From: Yamagishiella unicocca
Lineage: Eukaryota; Chlorophyta; Chlorophyceae; Chlamydomonadales; Volvocaceae
Assembly (NCBI GenBank): GCA_003116995.1
Contig: BDSL01000095.1
Coordinates: forward strand, 248,001-312,000
Direction of reading: 5' to 3'
DNA: 64,000 nucleotides
Position numbers and translations under genes: made by a program. Each line of letters opens with the position of its first letter. The stretch's first letter is position 1. Shown in pieces: positions 13,003 through 25,600 of this stretch. The notes beneath the pieces were generated by a model, which searched no databases, had not been told where the DNA came from, and saw nothing but the letters and a program-made list of their open reading frames with translations.

Positions 13003-13251
13003 CCGAGTAGTCATGCAAGTAGTCGCCATTGTAGTCTTCGGAATAGTCGCCAGCAAATAAGTAGTCCCAGGAGTAATCGTAATCGTCCTCGGAACTGTCC
13101 GAGCTGCTTTTGCTGCCTCCGAAGAGAAAGCCTTGTAACCCCCAGCTCGTGCTGCTGCTGTCACCCAGGCCGACGTCGAGCCCCACCTGGACATCCCATG
13201 CTGCTTCGTATATGTCCGTCGGGGCCGCGCTGAAGAGGGTGTCGAAGAAGT
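13003..13251 (-). other. Orphan coding-like exon, acidic D/Y-rich
   Basis: A 249-nt stretch bounded by a good acceptor (CGGCAG at 13252-13256) and a strong donor (G|GTAAGTCC at 13003/13002). Its open frame begins DFFDTLFSAAPTDIYEAAW and ends in an Asp/Tyr/Ser-rich tail (EDDYDYSWDYLFAGDYSED). The exon is phase 1 at both ends. It lies between the stop of the upstream secreted-protein gene (13670) and the start of the surface-protein gene (12501), so it fits neither model. The tail recalls the GGDYSGGDY repeat of the secreted protein. It may be a remnant exon, an alternative 3' exon or part of an unmodelled small gene. Confidence 0.4.
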
Positions 13252-13550
13252 CTGCCGAGTGGAAAGGGGACATTCCAGCGGAAGAGTGTGGTGCGGTACG
13301 GTACGGTGTGGGGTGACTGCTGCCCCCAACAGTTGATAGGTTTAAACGTTCCCACGGTTTCTGGTGAAGGCATTTGTTTACGAGGACGTTTAAGAGTCAT
13401 CGACTCGGGGTGACTGCACGTACGCATGCCTCATGATCAACGCCGTGTGGGCATATGACCCACCACGTGAGCGCATTGCGGTGTCTGTCCTCAACCTGCA
13501 AGCTGGGGTTCTTACGCCTTCCTGTCATCCGCGGTTACGCCTTTCCATGC

Positions 13551-13555
13551 TTACA
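13551..13555 (-). promoter_or_regulatory. Candidate TGTAA polyadenylation signal
   Basis: TTACA on the plus strand reads TGTAA on the minus strand, 115 nt past the stop codon of the large secreted-protein gene. TGTAA is the usual nuclear poly(A) signal in chlamydomonadalean algae. Confidence 0.55.
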
Positions 13556-13669
13556 ATTGGTATGGAGACTTTTCATGCTCAAGTCCACACAACCAATGCA
13601 ACTGCCCGTCTGCCGGGTCTTCTATCTATCTACACACCTAGCTAGCTAGGATTTCAGCTAGGCATCGCG

Positions 13670-16600
13670 TCACCCACGGACTACAGACGCACCCGCAGAG
13701 CCGCCGTCGATGGAGGTGCTCCCGTCGAAATTTTCGTCGGACAGCAACCAATCGAACAGCGTGGCTCCGGTGCTGTCCGCGCCCTCGTCTTCAAACAGGC
13801 CGCCCAGGTAGCCGCAGTCGTCTTGTAGCAGGGCGCGACGTCTCCCCAACCAGCTCACGAAGCCACTCACGGCGCTCGCAATGCCTTCAACCACGTACCC
13901 AACCGTGGACGCCACAGCCCTGGCGGGTGCGGTGATGATGTCGACGCCCAGACCGATGGTGTCGCCTATGAAGCCCATCACTTCGCCAACGGGCCCAGGG
14001 ATGGCATCCTTCAAAACACCGCCCAGGCACTTGGCTCCCTCACCTGCGAGGCACAAGTACGTACGGCGCTGTATGTTGATGTCCGCCGTGTACGGCAGCA
14101 AGCTTCGGTGACAACAGGATTATCTTGGGCCTAGCTGGATGCAGGGGGCGTGCTTACGCACTCCTGGGTGAACGTAATTGCATTGAGAGCGTAAATACCG
14201 GAGCAGACCAGAGGCCGGGAGCTGATGTTAATTGGCTGAGGTACGAGTGTTTGTGTCATGTGAAATGTGACACATGTACGGCGTTTCCAGAGGGTTTGTT
14301 CCATGTGAAGTGTGACACATGTAAGGCGTTTCCACCCGGAGAGGTTTGAATATTAATAACCCGGGAGGAGACGAGGTGGAGGAGACGAGGTGGAGGAGAC
14401 AGGAGGAGGACGAGGATCGTGCGCCGGAGCACAGACTAGTAACCACCCTCGCCCACGGGGCTACACATACATGGTTATGGCGCCGATGGTGGGTGCTTTC
14501 GCCGCCCAAATGCCCTCTGGCGACCCGACCCACCTACGATGCCCAGCCAGCCGCGCCTCACTGAGCCAATCAGATCGCTGGCGCAGTCAGATAGCACGCC
14601 GCCCGCGTCCATAGCTGTCCCCGTGGTCTGTGGGCTCGCAATAACAATCCGCGGGGGAGGTGAATGACTCAAACGGAATGAAGGTTAGTAAGTGACCGAT
14701 CAAGTACCGGTACACGCAGGATGCTCCGTCGTCGCTCCATTTTTACCCGCCGTGCAAAATCGGCCCCGCCGAGCAAAATCGACCCCGCCGAAGTGTATGG
14801 ACGGTCATAAGCCCCCTTTGAGGAAGATAATCAAGCGACCGCCGTACACCTGCGGGCTTTTGCTTATTTCCCCACAGGCTAACTGCAGTTTTACAACGAA
14901 CCGCGACGTACGGAGCCGCCTTCCTAGGTACGTACCCCCATTAGCGAAGAGGTGCCGTACTCGGCCCCGTACGACAGCGGTTGCGTCATGCTGTCCGAGA
15001 TCCAGTCCACGGCATTTGGAACCTCGAGGACGCTGCTGACAAGTCCCAGGGCGCTCCCCCAACCCAACTCCTTTCCACTGATCGTGGTGACGGTGCTACT
15101 GTTGCCGCAGGATATTGCTCGGCGCCGATGATGGCCGGCCGTGGTGGTGGTGTCGTTGGAACGCCTGCGATGTGTTCATTTGCAGGCAGCGGCGGGAGCA
15201 GCAGCAGCAGGAGCAGCAGCAGGTTGGGTAGGCAGGTTAAGATCCACCAGATACGTGCGCAGGTGTCACCGCATAGCCGCCGCCGCCGCCCCGTAGGTAC
15301 CGCTGCCTTGCCGGCCGCCGCAATCGCCAGGACTGAAAGCAATGCCTGTACCAGACTGGAATCAGGCGCTGCAACTCCCACCACCTCATTTATGTGAACG
15401 CCCGGTCGTTACTCACGCTCGTCCCCGCCCACCTCCACGTCACCTGCTCGACCACATTCACACCAGTGACAGCCACCCGCCTGAATCCATCAGATCCATC
15501 CGAGGTGCAATGAAGCCCCCAGCCCTAGGCCAGCGGATAGTAAGGAACCCTAGTGCAGCAAGCAAGTGACGTGGAATATACGTAAATACGTTTGCACGTG
15601 CGTGCGTTGTTGTACGCCGTCCCTCACACACCTGGCGCCGTACGCGCTGTAGTAGTGCGTGATAAGCCTGTAGCCGTCTTTTTCCAGGAGGCCCATGTAG
15701 CCAATGGTACGGAGCACGTCGGCCTGGCTGATGGTGCCGTTGTGATCTGCGTCCCATGCGTTAAAGCCCCAGAAGCTGCGGTAGCGGAGCGAAGGGCGCG
15801 TAGACAGGCAAGCAAGTATGTGCGTACCGTGTGGACGGATGCGCAGGGCGCGTCCAGCTAGCCGTGAACCCGCACGGATCCTGGCGAGTTACGTACTGTA
15901 CATATCTATCTAGGCAGATAGGTAGATGGCGCGCGTGGGTGCGGTGCGCGGGGCACGCCTGCTGGCGAGTCGGCAACGCGACAATAGTAAACCGGTAGTA
16001 GCTAAACCATCTGCTGCTGCCGCCGATCGGGTGCGGCCGCCGATCGACGGTTAGTCTACCCGGCGACAGTAGGCGGTTGGTCTCGTTGGTTCCCTAGCTC
16101 GCTAGGTAGCTAGGTAGCTGCTGAGCGATGACCCTCACGCGCTACGGCACTCCTACGCGCCGTACACTGCATACACAGGCACCCCGCCATGCATCCACGC
16201 ACACGTCATCTCTCACCTGTGCGTGACGCCGTCTGCGGCACCCACCCTCTGCCGCAGCAGCCCAGCAACCGCCTCAATCGCATTGTACGACACGTTTTGC
16301 GGGTGAGTATAGCCGTCCAGCAGCCCGCCCACCACGACGGGGAGCCCCGTGCTCCAGGCGCCTGAAGCGACCCAGGTGGATGAGGTAGGGTTGTGAGGTG
16401 GATGGAGGTAGGGTGAAGTGGAGTGATGGACGAATGTGATGCTGTGGTTAGCGGGCTTGGTGCCCTCGCAGCCAACAACATTACCGGATTGGGAACCAAT
16501 CATGCACTCAGGGTAGGTACGCAAGGCAATGCTATCTACGGATCCAAGATGGTCCTCCAAACGGGAGGACGGAACCAGTTTGATCGCCAGGGTTTCTTAT

Positions 16601-19600
16601 CAGCACGTGGTGGAGTCTATCCATAGCTCCATATAGGTTATGCCGTACGTGACGCCGTAGCCAGCGTCCCCCACCGCTTGGGAATTTGGGTCACAGTTGA
16701 TGTGCTGGATTCGCACCCTCGATTGGTGGCGATTGCTGAACCCTCTGTCTTCGAAAGGAAGTAGGGTGAAATGATGAGGTCGGTTCCTGGTGTTTGGAAC
16801 CAAATGCACAAAGTTTCGAACACTGGCACCTCTTGACTTCGGTTCGTGGGGTATACGGTCAGGGCCTTCGGGCCTTACGTCTGTAACAAACAACAACAAC
16901 AACCGCTTGGACACCTACGTACCGTCGTACATCGCCTCCAGCCAGGCGTCCCAGATGGCCACTCCCGTATCCTTCACCAGGCCCATTTGGTTTAGGAAGC
17001 TCCACAACTCTCCAATGCTGACCTGGCCATCGCCATCTGTATCCCAGGCGTCCCCCTCAACCATGCTACTGCCGACCGCCTTGTATTGCTTGCTGAACTC
17101 GGCAAACATGCTGCTCGGCAAACATGCGAAGCGCGGGGAGATGGAAGCGAGGTACGGGCGGATTGAGTGAGCGCAGGTCCTGATTCCTTGCTTGCGGCCG
17201 TCTTCTGGAAACCCGGGAGGATATGAGCGACCCATGGGTCGCTGCGTGCATGCACTGAACGACCGGCAGACAGGTTTCCGCCGGCCAGCAGCCGCCCCCA
17301 ATGCCCAGGCCCAACGTGCATTTGACATTCCCCTCCCCCTGACCCTTTATTACGGGTCCCTCTTCTTCCCCCCGCGAGCCAACGTACCGGGGGCTCGCCG
17401 TCGCCTTGCCACTGAGGATGGTTTCCAGGGTCGCTCCCTGGATCAAGACCCGATCGCCGGCGGGGACGAGCACCATGCCTGCGTGCGTGCGGGTCCAGGT
17501 GATCCATTTAAACCACGCACGTCGCGCGACGATACGCACACCCGACTACGAGCGAGGGGAAAGGGAGCGCGTGGTGCAAGCAAGCGACGCCTCGCTGGCT
17601 AGCTAGCCGGTGCCGCCGCCTCCTTTCGATCAAAATTGTCAATCCGTTCAGCAGGCCTGTCTAGTCAGGGTCGCCCTGTACATACTAGCTGGCTATCTAG
17701 CTAGCTATCTAGCTGGCTATCTAGCTAGCGGTTGCCAGCAAGGGGCTTCACCTGAGGGTCGGTGGACCAAGTAGGTGCCGGTGAAGTCCTTGCCGTCGGA
17801 GTCCTTCATGTCGTACCGGGACAGCGGTGCCGCGGTGCCGCTGGATGCCGGCACGCCTCGCAGCACGAACACGAACCCGCCGGTGGCGCTGTCGACGCCC
17901 AGCGATATGCTGATGAGATGCACGTAGGAGGTGCCGTCGGACGGCGACGAGCTGTTTCGTGTTGGCACCTGCGTGTACACGCGCGTGTGTGTATATGTGT
18001 GCGTGTATAGCGCCGCATGAGCGGGGGCGTCGCTTAAAGGTCGGCCAGTGCATAGGAAGAAGTAAGTACGTATAAGAGGGATCAAGTAGTGGCTTATGGG
18101 AAGGGGAATCAGACGCAGCGCTGGGAGACGGCAGGTGGGGGTTACTTCTGCGATAGCGTGCTGCAACCGCCGCTTCGGACAAACGCAGGAAGCTTAGAGT
18201 GGGACGCACCGGCGCAGTCACATCCGGGTCCGTCGGCAGGCCGGCGTACAGGACCAGGTTGCCCTTGGCCCACTCGTCAACTATGGAGAAGGACGTGCTC
18301 TGCTCGGCGTCCGGGAGAGACTTGCCGGCCGGAAGGAGCAGCAGACCCGTCGGCGACGTCAGGAGGGCCTCCTGTACGACAGAGCTGCGCAGCAGGCGGT
18401 TGAGCAGCAGCTTGGCCTGTGTACGGCAGGCGGGCGGTGGCGGCGGCGCGTCAGTGCGTGGCGGCGGGGCAGCGAGTGAGCGCCCCGGCGGGCAGGTAGG
18501 GCCGGCGGTGGTGATGAGCGAGCACGCATCAACGTGTCTTTCCATTGCGCGCTGATCAAACCTACCGAGCACCAGTTGGTACGCCACGGGAGGGGCACAG
18601 GCGGGCGGAGGCGGGCGCACCGGGCGCGGTTGGAGGCGGCTATACGACCTCCGCTGCGCAACCGATCCGTTTCGTCCCATCCACCCACGAGCAGTCGTAC
18701 GAACAACACTAGCTCCTCCTTCCGCTGCCTCATCCCGGAGGTCACGTCTAACGCGCAACTAGGGTATGCCACGTAGGACTCTGCCACGTACATCCTGCCA
18801 CGTGTGCACGTGCGGGCACCCACCTGGTCGCTCTGGAGCTTGGTGGCGGCTGCCATGAGGACTAAGTTGCGCAATTCTCGCTGCGTTACGGCACCAACCA
18901 CCTTGTCCTGAATGGACGTGTGTATGCGGTTGGGGGTTGGGCGTCAGGGCTCCAGGTTGGGGCATGTAATGGGGTTGCATGCGGCTGGGTGAAGCAAGTC
19001 CGCCCATGCAATCAACGGGGGGCGTCACATAGGGCTAGAATCTCAACAGAGATTCAAGGTCACATTACTACCCCGCTCAGCTCCAATACATACTGCGACC
19101 CATGGCTCGGCCCTAGCCTCAGGGGCTGTAGACAGGCTCCGAAACCAAGCAGCCAAGCCAGCAGCCCGCCGCTGCACTAATAATTGGTGTGGCCCCGCCC
19201 CTTCTCGATAGTTCCCAAACGCCATGGTGGACGGGACGTACGTACGGCATTGAAAACCACACATCTCGTGCCCATTTGCGTTTGGAAAGCAACTCCCACG
19301 CACCTCCTGAGTGGCGTCGATGACCATCCCCAGTTTCCCCTGGAGTAAGCTAGTGGCCTCCACGTCTGATAGCCGCGATCCGTGGTAGGTGGGCCGCAGC
19401 GCCGCCCAGTTGATTGGGTCGTCCGCGCTCCTGCGCAGCGCAGGCGTTCGTTGGTGGTTACCGTACGTACGGTTCACGTCGCCGTGTTCGTACGCTACAT
19501 GAGGGAGGTTAGTTATTAGGGTTACCATCATCACCCACGCACGTGGGTCGCCAGGCACGTGCCCGCACCTGTAAAAGTACTGCTGCAGCGCCTCCAAGTG

Positions 19601-22600
19601 CTCTGAGGCGGCAGAGCTGGCGTCCAGAAGGGCGTCCTCAATCGTCCGCAGTGCCGTCAGCAGCTGCGTGATGGACGTATTGTAGGCCGACCTTCGCACC
19701 AGGGCAATAAGCGAGAGGATGCGGCGCGTTGTGAGAGGCTAGGATGCACCGCGCTGTGTGCTCAGCCGCAAAATTAAAACTCTTCCAAGGAAAAGCATCA
19801 ATTGTCTGGGTGCGTCCCTGCACGCATATGTATGCGTCTTCCTGCTCCGGAAAGCATTGCGGCCAGGAACACGCCGGCTACAGGCCGTCCTTACGTAAGC
19901 TTCCGCGTGCCGCTGTCTGCGCGCTGCCCACGAATCCACGCAGCTGCTCACCTGGTCTGTAGCTGTATGCTTGGTACTTGAATGCCGGTGATGTCAGAAC
20001 CACCGAGGAGCGACATCTGCAGCCGGCACGCCGCCACGACCAGCAGCCGCTGGAGGTCGTCCCCGAACATCGGGTCCTTGTCGTACGACCTCTGCAGGTT
20101 GCACACGTCTCCCAGCAGCCGCACCGCGTCCTGCGTCGCGCCCTCGGTGTTGAGCAGCGCCAGCTGCTGCGCTGACGTCAGCTTGGCCAGCATCCACACT
20201 GTGTACGACAGGTTACACATGAGCACGACCACACGCACGGCGCGGCACGTAATCGACCGGGGGAGCAACCGACGGACTACAGATAGGTAAACCAACCGAC
20301 AACTGATCAACCGATCGGAGCGCAGACGCATGGACGGCTGTCGCCGGCGCGCATTAACCCACCCTCATAGTCCGCGCCGTCGTAGCAGCAGGAGGCGTAG
20401 TTGCAAGCCGGGTCAGGTCGCCCGTCGCCTAGCATGGACTGGCTGCAGTCTGGAGCGCAGGTGGGCCCGCATGCAGCGTAGCTGGGCTGGGCGGTTGGCA
20501 ACATTGACGTGAACATGGCAACATTGGGCTGAACGTCTTTATAGCAGGAGTACAGGTCCGTTTCAGCCTGTGTGTTCACGGGGTCCGCAAGCGGCGAGGG
20601 AGCGGCGGAGCCGCCACCGGCACCAGTCAGCGAGAAAGGGATCGTGCGGTGGCCGCATGGGGGAGGGGAGCCGCGCGCGTCATGCAGGCAGGTGGGGCCA
20701 TGGCATGCAGCCGCAAGTAGAGCGGGTGCATGGGTCCAGGCTATAACGCACGCAGTTACAGATGGGGCCAGGCAACCTGGCTACAGCGGCGCCGAAAATG
20801 AGAGGTATGGAAAGGCATACCCCCCGGCATACCCCCCGGCATATCCTCCTTTCTCCAATTCCTCGGGGACCACTCATGCTGGATGCCGGAGCGATGAAAG
20901 GCCCGCCCTGCACTGCCGTGCCCTGCCGCCAGTTGCGTTCTTACTCACATCGCAGATCTGGCTGCTGTCACGGCTGTCAGCCTGCCTGATGTTGTAACTG
21001 TTTCTGTACCAGCCACCCGAAACGCAACCCTTTTCGCACTTGGTCGTGAGGTTATCGATGGCGGTCTGCTCCTGCCCATTCCGGTCCAGCCACCGCGAGG
21101 TGATTGCGCCGTTACGGCAAGAGCTGTAGACGTTGACGGAAATGCCGTAGCAGGAAGCTTGGTAGTCGGTCGCGCTGACGCCGTAGTTGGCCGGTGTACC
21201 CGAGGAGCCAGTGTTCGCCGCCTCATTCGACGAGTCCGCGTAGTCTTGAAAAAATATGTTGTTAAAAAAGGTAGAGTCTGCGGTTGGTGAGTCGGGAGGG
21301 CGTGTTAATACGGCACGAGGTGGGAGAACACATCTAGGTATATGTTCCTTCTTGATAGGTGGGTTTGTTTTATAGCCGACGTACGGGGAGTTCGGCAAGC
21401 TGGCGGCCTGCAGGAAAACGCGATCGACAGGGACACGCAGCGCAAGGGACATGTGCGTATGCGCGCCGCCCTAAACATCATTCCTTAAACATGTATGTAT
21501 CTGCGGTTGCGGCATCAGTCGTACGGCTCCGTCGGTTGACAGCGAAGCCACGGCAGAACGAAAAGCACCAACCCCGCCGCCCAGCTCATCAGCGACCGGC
21601 AACGGGTGCCGTCGCGCACGTACACCCACCGATGTCAATGGAGTCTAGGATGGTTGAGAAGATGGAATCTGCGGTGGTGAGAGCGCGAGGACGACAATGG
21701 GATGGTAAAACTGCGATATTGGAAAAGCAGCAGCGCCGCCAAATTGCTATAGCGGTTAATTGGTGATTTTGCTGTGGTTTGGTGCGACCACCCTCTTTCC
21801 GTCGATTGTGGCACCCTGGGCTCTCTTACTGCTATTGCATGTGGCGGATCTTAAATCCGGGCGACGAGACGACGGTTACAAATCCCCTTGGTTGACGCCG
21901 CAGTTCATGCTGGATGCGCTCTGTTGAATCTGCAGGGTATCTGCACTAATGCAATACCGTATAGATAGAGACCCCGGTTATTATACGGTACCAAATCCAA
22001 AATTGGCGAAGGTTGGTGAACAACTAAGTTTGGGCCTTGGGCCGCGATAGATGTCCCGCTAGCTGCTGAGCTTAGCGCGTAAACTTCCCGCTACATTGTT
22101 TGCAAATCCCTGCTCTTGCTGAAGAAGAACATGTAAATTACAGACGTTGCAGACACCCTGCCGACTCGAAAGCAGGCCTAGGCGCGAACCTCTGACAAAC
22201 TTTTGAGCGGTGCTGCGAGTCGTAACACGACGCCTCGAACTCATAACGTGAGGCTGTGGTCAATACATGGCAAGGATTCCTTTCCGACCGGGGATTAGAG
22301 GAGAATCTGCTTTCCAGCTCTGCAGAGGAGCACTCACCATCAAGGAACCAAAAAGTATCATAATCGCCACCACTGTAATCGCCACCACTGTAATCGCCAC
22401 CACTGTAATCGCCACCATTGTTGTCGCCACCACTGTAGTCGCCATCGCTGTAATCGCCATAGCCACCACCATAGTCGGAGGACTTGCCTTCCTGCGCTGC
22501 ACCACTGTCAACTGACCCAGCTGCGGCCATCGCACCCGCCTTGCCCTGCGCGCGGGCAGCCGCAACCCTCGCGGCCGAGCGCTTCGCAGCCCAGCGCTGC

Positions 22601-25600
22601 GCGTGCCTCTCGGCGTTCATCTCCACGATCGTCGAGGCCTTTTTCCACGCGGGCTCCGTACCACTGCCTACCGCATCGCCACCGCCGCCGCCGCCGTCGC
22701 CGCTGCCGCGATCGCCAGCCTGCGTGGAGCTCGCAAGCGCAAACGTTACAGCGTCGTACACGGCGTGATGGTCAGTCTGCCGTTGCTGCCACCCCTCGCC
22801 CCTGGCCACTCCCGCCATCCCCATCGCGTCACGCAGGGCGCTCCGCAGCAGCGCCTGGCCCTCGACGGAGCCTTGAGCTCCCTCCGATCCCTCCCCGCTT
22901 AGCAAGCGTCGCACAACCGTCTGGCGCTGCTCCACGGTAAGGCGCCTCCACCGCAGGCCAGGGCCCGTCGCCGCGCCGTCTCCGCTATCCATGCCGCCCG
23001 AGACAGCTGCCCCACCCTGCATTCCGTTCATGATCTCCGATTCCAGCTCTGCCACCAGTCGGCGACCGGAGGAGCCCGACTTTGGCGGCGGGCGCGGAGG
23101 AGGCGGCGGGGGAGAGGGGGGCTTGCTCGGACGCGGCGGCGACACTGGAAGGCTGTCGAGGGAGCCGTTGGCGGCGTACATGAGGAAGCTGTACGACGTG
23201 CCATGCGGTACGAATTTTCCGTCGGGCGCACGGCAGGAGGCGCGGCACTTTGGGTGGGGGTATTCTGGATCCAACATGTTCCACGAGCCACCGGGCAGCC
23301 AGGCGAGGCGGACCTCGCCGTAGCTCTCCGCCAGGCGCTGCAGTGGAGACTCGAGCCGGATGCGGGTGGGAGTGGGCTGCGGATATAGGAACGCACACAC
23401 GCAGGCGGGCGGGCGTGAGGTGGGAGGGGAAACAGAGGGCGGGGTACTGCGCGAAGAATAGAACAAGAGGCTATGCTGTGAACAGGATGTATGTGTGCCT
23501 TCTGAAGTAGTGCGCGAATCGAGCGTCTGGCATGTATGTGTTATTACCGGCGCGTGACACACGGCAACCAACCGCAGAGCCGTCCAGCGCCGCCAGGGAT
23601 CCATGATGGGAGGTGCGCAGAGGTACCAAGATGCACGATCAGAGGTGCGTACACAGGGCACCAAGATGGACATGACTTGCATGACACCATCAGCACTTCC
23701 TCTCACCTACCTCTCCGCAAGTACGCTGCAGCACCTTGGCCGGGCAGCGGCCGCTCTCGTCAGCCACGCTGCTGCCGTACATGGTGCGGTTCAGTCGGGC
23801 ATCAAGGCCGAGCAGCCCCGAAGGCTGCGTGTATACTACTGTCTCGCCGGCGACCGGCGGCGGGCACTGCACATAGCAAGTGGTGAAGCTGGGGCCGTCG
23901 GTCCAGTCGCCGAAGGTGCCGACGGTGGACTGGGCGTAGCAGGTGCGGGCGCGAGCCACGGCCACGGTGGCGCATCTGGTGCCGTAGGGGACGTATTGAT
24001 TGCTGTAGAAGATGCGGACCTGTGGCGACAGGAACAGCAGATCAGCAGGCGAATCAGCAGCTGCAGGCTATAAGGTGGATCAGCAGGCAGGCAGCGGCGG
24101 AATGCTGAAATGTGTAGGTGTTTGCCACAGCATGTAGGTTCGGTGCTGACCCCACGCACCTACACGCTACATACATGCGGCAGCAGCAGGTGCGCACCTG
24201 AGTCTGGCCCGACAAGAAGACCGCTCCCAAGTCGTACTCTTCATCCTGACAGGTGCCGTCGCAGGGGGCGTCGCGGTACTGCTTGCCGCTGAGCGACCAG
24301 GACCCGAACTCGCCGTCGTCGCAAGTGCGGGCGCGCGTGACGGCAGTGCAGTTGGTCGCAGCTGCAGGCGGGCGGCGGGGTGCAGCGCGTGAGAGGTCAG
24401 GGCTTGGGGTCGGTGCAGAGCATGACGGCCAGGGGCAGGTGCAAGGAGGTTGCGAGGCGCCGTGTGGCAAAGGGCTGGGGTTCGGGCGGTAGCTAGGGTG
24501 TCCCAACGTGTCTACTGATGCAGCCGGGATGTCCGCGTCAATGTGGCAACGTAGACGCAGTGGCCGCCACATGCACCTCGCCAGCGCATGTGGGATTTTC
24601 AGTGTGATGAGTAATGCGGATGAGGTCGGGGTAGGGTAGGGTGTACGGAGCCTGCAGTCGCAGTGGTGTTGACGCCACCGCACCTCCACCAAGCCCCCCA
24701 GCGGCACCGTGCCATGCCGGGAAACATTAACCAGTCAGCGCCCAACCCCCCCTGGCTTCGCTGCGCCGCCGCGAGCTCTCACTCGTGTCGTACACCATCT
24801 GCGTCTCCACTTCGCCGTGTCGGTAGTACACTTCGCTCAGGTAGGTCAGGCAGGGCGAGGAGCAGCTCTTGCTGAAGTCGGCGAGTGATAGCTGCTTGGA
24901 TCCTGGAACGGTCAGTTACGCGCACCCAGGGCAGGGAGGTTGGTGAAGTAACCCCAGCCGCTCTGCCAATTACATTTAAACGAAGATGGATCGCGCTGAA
25001 TTTCTGCAAATTATTAAGGCAGGCAGGCAGGGTGGCATCAAACGGGACCTCAGATGCACCGTTCGGGGCAGCCAGCCCTAGCCCATGGGGCAAGCTCCCG
25101 CTCCCACAACCGCCCGCCCAAGCCACCACCCGTGCATCGTACCTGTTTCTCCGTCCCAATACACGACGGCGCCGTTGACGCACTGCGGCACCACCACCTG
25201 CAGGTTCAGCTCGTGGCTGCAGCGCAGGGCGACCGACGGCACGCACACACAAACACATGGATGGACGGATGGACACAAGCAGGACATCAGTCACCAGCAG
25301 ACACTAATATTAATACATGTCAGCGCACTCTTGCTCGAGGTTGGTAGGTAGGCGAGACGGGAGGCAACACGTAAGCGAGGAGCGACGTGAGGACGGCGGA
25401 TCAGCAGAAGTAAGGGCCCGTCCAGAAGTCTACAAACGGCTACCATATACAGCAGTCAAGATGCTGCTTGACGGCTGGTTAAGGAATACCGTAATAAGGG
25501 CATGCACACACGCAATCGAGATCTATTGGCAGCAAGACCGTACACCTGGATACCATACGCACGGCATGTCAAGCGCAATGCGTGGTAGTAGTAACTGTTA

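Noticed and set aside
14805..15062. Arg-rich alternative frame joining in phase to the last secreted-protein exon
   Set aside because: It solves the phase problem arithmetically, but its composition is poor next to the overlapping ELGWGSALGL frame. Kept only as a phase conflict.
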